DNA from: Verrucomicrobiota bacterium
GTDB lineage: Bacteria > Verrucomicrobiota > Verrucomicrobiia > Limisphaerales > JACQFS01
Reading direction: 5' to 3'
Assembly: GCA_016199935.1 (NCBI GenBank)
Contig: JACQFS010000012.1
Location: forward strand, 1 to 44,351
Length of the DNA stretch: 44,351 bases
Below, in pieces: positions 40,137 through 44,351 of this stretch. The notes below the pieces were generated by a model. The model ran no database searches and was not told the origin of the DNA. It saw only the letters and a list, made by a program, of their open reading frames with translations. The position numbers and the translations under genes are program-made. How positions within the stretch are numbered: position 1 is the stretch's first letter; each line of letters starts with the position of its first letter.

Positions 40137-42038
40137 ATGAAGCTCAAAGCTCAAAGTTCAAAGCTCAAGGGAAGTTCCAACGGCAAAGCTCCAAGGTCGT
40201 TCCCCGCACGGCTTGGAGCTTGGATTTTGATTCTTCCCTTGAGCTTTGACCTTTGTCCTTTGAGCTTCGCCGCAACGCCCGCCTTTCCCGGCGCCGAGGG
40301 CGATGGCGCGGAGGCGACCGGCGGTCGCGGCGGCACGGTCGTCCACGTCACGAACCTGAAGACCGACGGCCCCGGTTCGCTCGCCGACGCCGTGAGCCAG
40401 TCCAACCGCATCGTCGTCTTCGACGTGTCGGGCATCATTGACCTCAGCGCGGCGCGCACGGGAAAGAAGGAGGGCAAGAAGGCCGGCGGAAAAATTTCCA
40501 TCTCGCAGCCCAACATCACCATCGCCGGCCAGACCGCTCCGGGCGAAGGCATCTGCATCAAGGGCGGCACGCTGCACATCGAGGCGAGCAACGTCATCCT
40601 CCGCCACCTCCGCTCACGCCGCGGCTGGAACCGCGAGGGCGACACGGGCGACGCCATCGAGACCAAGCCGCTCTCCGTCGGCATCGAGACCAACGCCGTC
40701 GGCCGCACGCCGGAGGAGTTCGAGAAAATCCGCATCAAGAAGGAGGAGCGCGGCAAGGAGGTCGGCAAGTTTGTGGACCTGGACCACATCTACGTGGACC
40801 ACTGCTCCGCCTCGTGGGCGACGGACGAAAATCTCACCGTCACGCACGCGGGCCGCACGACCGTCGCGTGGAGCATCGCGGCGGAAGGTTTGGATTATTC
40901 CAACCCGAGGCAGACGCCGCAAAATCACAGCGAGGGTTCGCTCTGGGGCAGCAGCGCACCCGACGGCCGCTCGACGATGCACCACATGCTTTACGCGCAC
41001 AACCGCCTCCGCAACCCGCGCACCGTCGGCGGTGACGACGTGCCGCCCGTGCTCACGCTTTACAACAGCGTCGTTTACAACTGGTCCGAATATCCGACGC
41101 ACACCGGCAGCCAGCGCGTGCATCTGCAATGGCTCAATAATTTTTACAAGCCCGGCCCCGACACGCCCGCCGACGCGCGCGCGACCGGCTTCCAGTTTCA
41201 CGGCGACCCGGCGGCGCGCGTCTTCGCCAGCGGCAACGTGATGGACGGCTCCCCCGGCGCGACGAAGGACAACCGCCTCGCCGTCGGCTACTACGACAAG
41301 AAGTTCAAAAAACTTCCCGCCACGGAAAAGGCCGCGATGATTGTGGACAAACCGTGGACCGCGCTGCCGGCCAACGTGCAGACCGCCGAGGCCGCGTTCG
41401 CCGCCGTGCTCGACGACGCTGGTGCGACGCTGCCCGCGCGCGACGCGGTGGACCTGCGAATCGTCAACGGCGTGCGCTCCGGCAAGGGCCGCGTCATCGG
41501 CAAGGAGATTGACCTGCCCGTCGAGCAGCGCTGGCCCGACTACCGTTCGCTGCCCGTGCCGAAAGATTCCGACGGCGACGGCCTGCCCGACTTTTGGGAA
41601 AAGCAATTCGGCCTCGACGTGAACGACAAAACCGACAGCGCAAAAATTTCCGCCGGCGGCTATGCGAACATCGAGCACTACTTCAACAACACCGACCCGA
41701 CGGGCGGGAGTGAGCCGATTCTGTTTGTGGCCGCTTCCGTTTCGCGCGCACTCGTGGGCAAAGGCCAGGCCGGCGAGTGGCGCGTGACGCGCACCGGCGG
41801 CACCAGCGCGGCGCTGACCGTGAATTACACCGTGAGCGGCGATGCGGAGAGCGGAAAAGATTTCGCGCCGCTCACCGGCCGCGCCACGATTCCGGCCGGA
41901 AAATCCGCCGCCGCCATTTCGCTCTCGCCACTGGCGGGCGCGCGTGACAACAAGACGGTCGTGATCACCTTGCAGCCGGAGCAGGCGGGCGCTCACGTCG
42001 GCTGCCCGTCGCAGTCACTCGTGGTGGTCCGCAAATGA
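40137..42038 (+). CDS. Second PL1-type secreted protein with calcium-binding and Calx-beta-like domains
   Basis: 633 aa. The N-terminus (MKLKAQSSKLKGSSNGKAPR then LGAWILILPLSFDLCPLSFA) is encoded by an inverted intergenic-type repeat. Mature TPAFPGAEGDGAEATGGRGG starts the PL1 beta-helix with ITIAGQTAPGEGICIKGG, VILRHLRSRRGWNREGD and YVDHCSASWATDENLTV. A DSDGDGLPDFWEKQFGLDV calcium motif follows. The last 100 residues look like a Calx-beta domain (GEWRVTRTGGTSAALTVNYT, then GKDFAPLTGRATIPAGKSAA). Start ATG 40137 follows a GAAGGG purine run (40128-40134), 12 nt after the previous gene. It is longer than its upstream paralogue, with insertions in the helix. Confidence 0.88.
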   Translation: MKLKAQSSKLKGSSNGKAPRSFPARLGAWILILPLSFDLCPLSFAATPAFPGAEGDGAEATGGRGGTVVHVTNLKTDGPGSLADAVSQSNRIVVFDVSGIIDLSAARTGKKEGKKAGGKISISQPNITIAGQTAPGEGICIKGGTLHIEASNVILRHLRSRRGWNREGDTGDAIETKPLSVGIETNAVGRTPEEFEKIRIKKEERGKEVGKFVDLDHIYVDHCSASWATDENLTVTHAGRTTVAWSIAAEGLDYSNPRQTPQNHSEGSLWGSSAPDGRSTMHHMLYAHNRLRNPRTVGGDDVPPVLTLYNSVVYNWSEYPTHTGSQRVHLQWLNNFYKPGPDTPADARATGFQFHGDPAARVFASGNVMDGSPGATKDNRLAVGYYDKKFKKLPATEKAAMIVDKPWTALPANVQTAEAAFAAVLDDAGATLPARDAVDLRIVNGVRSGKGRVIGKEIDLPVEQRWPDYRSLPVPKDSDGDGLPDFWEKQFGLDVNDKTDSAKISAGGYANIEHYFNNTDPTGGSEPILFVAASVSRALVGKGQAGEWRVTRTGGTSAALTVNYTVSGDAESGKDFAPLTGRATIPAGKSAAAISLSPLAGARDNKTVVITLQPEQAGAHVGCPSQSLVVVRK

Positions 42039-44122
42039 AGTTGCGTATGAAATCGAAGCTTAAAGTCCACAGCGCAATCACGGTGGTAGCAGCCGACGTA
42101 AGGAGGCTCATTTCTTTTTCCGATTCAGTCAGAGCCTCCTTACGTCGGCTGCTACCGATCACGGCAATGCTCGTCGCTATTTCTTTGAGCTTCGCCGCGG
42201 ACGCGCCGCTCGTCCGCTCGGCAAAATCCGGCGCGTGGTCGGACGGGAAGACATGGGAGGGCGGCAAGCTCCCGCCCGCCGGCGCGAAGGTGCTCGTGCG
42301 GCCGGGCCACGATGTCCTCTACGACCTTAACTCGCCGCAGCCCGTGCGCTCGTTGCACATCTGCGGCACGCTGCGCTTCGCCACCGACCGCGACACACGG
42401 CTCGATGTGGGCCTCATCAAAATCCAGGCGGGCGAGAACGTGAGCGAGGAAGGGTTTGATTGCGAGGTCCACCTGTCCGCGAGCGCGCCTGATGCGCCGC
42501 GCGCGACGTTGCTCGTCGGCACGCAGGAGCAGCCGGTGGAGGCGAAGCACACGGCGCTCATCCGGCTCACGTGGTTCGAGGGCATGGACAAGCAGTCGTG
42601 CCCGGCCATCGTGGATTGCGGCGGGCGGATGGAATTCCACGGCGCGCCGATGAACCGCACGTGGGTCAAGCTCGGCGCGCCCGCGAAGAAGGGCGACACC
42701 ACCATTTCACTCAACGAGCCGGTCACGGGCTGGCGCGTGGGCGACCGCGTGTTCCTCACCGGCACCACGCGGCAGATCAAGCGCGAGAAAACTTTCCGCG
42801 CCACCGTGCGCCACAACACGCAGACCGAGGAGCGCATCCTCCGCGCCGTGAGCGGCACGACGCTCACGCTCGATGCGCCGCTGGAGTTCGACCACACCGC
42901 CGACGGCGCGTATCGCGGCGAGGTCGCGAACCTCAGCCGCAACGTCATCGTCGAGTCCGCCGATCCCGACGGCGCGCGCGGGCACACGATGTTTCATCGC
43001 GGCTCGGCGGGCGCGATCAGCTACGCGGAGTTCCGGCATCTCGGCAAGGAGGGCGTGCTCGGCCGCTACAGCATCCACTTTCATCTCGTGCGCGACACGA
43101 TGCGCGGCGCGTCGGTCATCGGCGCGAGCATCTGGGACAGCGCGAACCGCTGGATCACCATTCACGGCACGGACTATCTCGTCGTGCGCGACTGCGTCGG
43201 CTACCAGAGCACCGGCCACGGATTTTTTCTCGAAGACGGCACGGAAGTTTTCAACGTGCTCGACCGCAACCTCGCCGTGCAGGCTGGCGCGGGGAAGCCG
43301 TTGCCGAACCAGGTGCTGCCCTTCGATCACAACGACGGCGCGGGCTTCTGGTGGGCGAACAGTTTGAACACTTTCACGCGCAACACCGCCGCCGAGTGTG
43401 ACGAATACGGCTTCCGCTTCGACGCCGCGGCCAACAGCGGCTTCGACCTCGCGCTCAACGTGCCGCAGCCCGACGGCTCGCGCCGCGCGACGGACATCCG
43501 CACGCTGCCGTTCGTGCGTTTCGACGACAACGAAATCCACTGCATGAGGCGCCACTCGCTGAACCTCGGCGGACTCAGCGCGGAGTTGAAGGGCGACGTG
43601 GGCGGCATCGGCCCGGACGCGCGGCACCCGTTCGTGATCCGCAATTTGAAAGTGTGGAACGTCCACTGGGCGTTTCATCCGCGCCCGCCGTCGGTGCTGG
43701 TGGACGGCCTCGACGTGCATCACGCCGAGTATGCGCTGTGGAAGGCGAACTACGACCAACACGCCTACCGCCGCGTGAAGCTCGACGACATTTCGGTGAA
43801 CCCGAACTTCGACCCGAAGGGCACACAGCCGACGGAGGGCGAATTTCCCGGCAAGTTGAAACCCGTGGACGACTTGCCGCCCGTGACCGTCATCACCCAC
43901 ACGTTGCGGCAAAAGGACGGCTCGCTCCTCGTGAGGGGCACGACTTCGGACAACGGCGAAGTGAAGCGCGTGCTGGTGAACGGCCGCGAGGCGAAGGCAA
44001 TCGCCGCCAATTTCTCGCAATGGGAAATCACGTTCGACAAATCCACGGCAGCCCTCAGCGCGCACGCGGAGGATGCCGCGGGAAATGTCGAACCGAGGCC
44101 GCACAAGTTGACGGCGCGGTGA
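42035..44122 (+). CDS. Secreted G8-domain / CEMIP-like parallel beta-helix protein
   Basis: 695 aa. After an N-terminus of about 52 residues that contains a palindrome-encoded segment and ends in a hydrophobic LPITAMLVAISLSFA, a G8 domain starts (SGAWSDGKTWEGGKLPPAGA, VLVRPGHDVLYDL). Then comes a parallel beta-helix with GRYSIHFHLVRDTMRGASVI, WDSANRWITIHGTDYLVVRD and GYQSTGHGFFLEDGTEVFN, the pattern of CEMIP/TMEM2-type hyaluronan-depolymerising proteins. The C-terminus is a beta-sandwich (TVITHTLRQKDGSLLVRGTT). Its ATG overlaps the previous stop (ATGA). A glycosaminoglycan-like substrate fits with the sulfatase, but this is inference. Confidence 0.85.
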   Translation: MKLRMKSKLKVHSAITVVAADVRRLISFSDSVRASLRRLLPITAMLVAISLSFAADAPLVRSAKSGAWSDGKTWEGGKLPPAGAKVLVRPGHDVLYDLNSPQPVRSLHICGTLRFATDRDTRLDVGLIKIQAGENVSEEGFDCEVHLSASAPDAPRATLLVGTQEQPVEAKHTALIRLTWFEGMDKQSCPAIVDCGGRMEFHGAPMNRTWVKLGAPAKKGDTTISLNEPVTGWRVGDRVFLTGTTRQIKREKTFRATVRHNTQTEERILRAVSGTTLTLDAPLEFDHTADGAYRGEVANLSRNVIVESADPDGARGHTMFHRGSAGAISYAEFRHLGKEGVLGRYSIHFHLVRDTMRGASVIGASIWDSANRWITIHGTDYLVVRDCVGYQSTGHGFFLEDGTEVFNVLDRNLAVQAGAGKPLPNQVLPFDHNDGAGFWWANSLNTFTRNTAAECDEYGFRFDAAANSGFDLALNVPQPDGSRRATDIRTLPFVRFDDNEIHCMRRHSLNLGGLSAELKGDVGGIGPDARHPFVIRNLKVWNVHWAFHPRPPSVLVDGLDVHHAEYALWKANYDQHAYRRVKLDDISVNPNFDPKGTQPTEGEFPGKLKPVDDLPPVTVITHTLRQKDGSLLVRGTTSDNGEVKRVLVNGREAKAIAANFSQWEITFDKSTAALSAHAEDAAGNVEPRPHKLTAR
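42085..42156. repeat. 25-bp palindrome inside the 5' end of the G8 gene
   Basis: Arms 42085-42109 and 42132-42156 are perfect inverted copies (GGTAGCAGCCGACGTAAGGA...) around a T-rich 22-nt loop. They code for residues about 17-41 of the G8 protein, ahead of the hydrophobic core of the signal peptide. Confidence 0.9.
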
Positions 44123-44129
44123 AGCGCGC

Positions 44130-44234
44130 GGAGCGCGGCGTTCACGCCGCTTCAACGTTCGCACTTCAGCACGCTCGAAAAAATTCCAACCGCCGCTGTC
44201 ATCGAAGCCCGAAGCAGCGTGAACGTCGCGCTCC
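44130..44234. repeat. Paired palindrome, family C copy 2
   Basis: Arms 44130-44154 and 44211-44234 follow the GGAGCGCGGNNTTCANNCCGC pattern; the right arm has a compensating A:T pair (GCGACGTTCACGCTGC on the minus strand). The core has CTCGAAAAAATTCCAACC, similar to the cores of families B and C. It lies directly after the G8 gene. Confidence 0.78.
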
Positions 44235-44288
44235 GCCCGCCTTCGCTGCCTCCTTGCCCCGCCGCGCGGAATCCCCATACTCCGCCGC

Positions 44289-44351
44289 ATGTCCTGGCGA
44301 GTCCTCATCACGGAGAACGCGATTTCCGAAACCGGCGCGCGCGCGCTGGCG
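44289..44351 (+). CDS. Start of a CDS truncated by the window edge
   Basis: Twenty-one codons, MSWRVLITENAISETGARAL and one more alanine, run off the right edge. The opening resembles D-2-hydroxyacid/phosphoglycerate dehydrogenase N-termini (strand, then a Gly/Ala-rich helix), but this is too short to assign. It begins 54 nt after a paired palindrome. Confidence 0.5.
   Translation, partial: MSWRVLITENAISETGARALA

Noticed and set aside
42707-44311. 534-codon minus-strand frame opposite the G8 gene
   Set aside because: Low-complexity Arg/Val/Ala translation with no motif, opposite a well-supported beta-helix gene.

Overview
The window is a GC-rich (well over 60% by eye) bacterial chromosome segment, most likely from the Verrucomicrobiota (Pedosphaera/Limisphaera-like). 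This is an inference from gene content: a carbamoyltransferase/SxtJ/DUF5989 module, pectate-lyase-like proteins opening with PAFPGAEG, a CxPSR sulfatase, and many paired palindromic repeats between genes. No taxonomic marker was searched.

Layout. (1) 1-10.1 kb, surface glycan region: a glycosyltransferase truncated by the window edge; a plus-strand operon of carbamoyltransferase, SxtJ-like membrane protein, SGNH hydrolase and DUF5989; then minus-strand genes for a methyltransferase, a collagen-like protein, an unknown protein, an O-antigen-ligase-like membrane protein and a GDP-mannose 3,5-epimerase-like enzyme. The methyltransferase-to-array segment lies between the intact DUF5989 gene and a truncated second copy of its 3' end. 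It ends in an array of 42-bp tandem repeats. (2) 10.4-12.9 kb: three small proteins of unknown role, two with a membrane anchor and one with a signal peptide. (3) 13.1-31.1 kb, minus strand: respiratory complex I genes nuoB-C-D-E-F-G-H-I-J-K-L-M-N; nuoA is not present. (4) 31.2-34.6 kb: the primary sigma factor RpoD (divergent from nuoB), a lone receiver domain, signal peptidase I and a CAT-anticodon tRNA. (5) 34.6-44.1 kb: an S1/P1-nuclease-like protein, a serine beta-lactamase-like hydrolase, then an operon of sulfatase, two pectate-lyase-like proteins and a G8/CEMIP-like beta-helix protein. A truncated CDS starts at the right edge.

Most striking feature: the nuo operon carries foreign-looking modules at many gene junctions, with the nuo genes themselves intact. 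These are a small unknown ORF (nuoD/E), a PIN toxin and antitoxin-like gene plus an antisense tRNA-Gln (nuoE/F), a restriction-methylation pair (nuoF/G), a paired palindrome (nuoG/H), a REP-associated transposase with perfect 31-bp terminal inverted repeats (nuoH/I), a secreted unknown (nuoI/J), a palindrome (nuoJ/K) and two paired-palindrome elements (nuoM/N). Several inserted genes overlap nuo stop codons by 4 bp or sit within 1-13 nt of their neighbours, so they are probably co-transcribed and translationally coupled.

Second theme: at least four families of REPIN/MITE-like palindromes. One family is a gene-less relative of the transposase element. Two families show paired compensatory base changes between copies. 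In the last operon, such repeats appear to have been read through as coding sequence and now form the signal peptides of four consecutive secreted enzymes.
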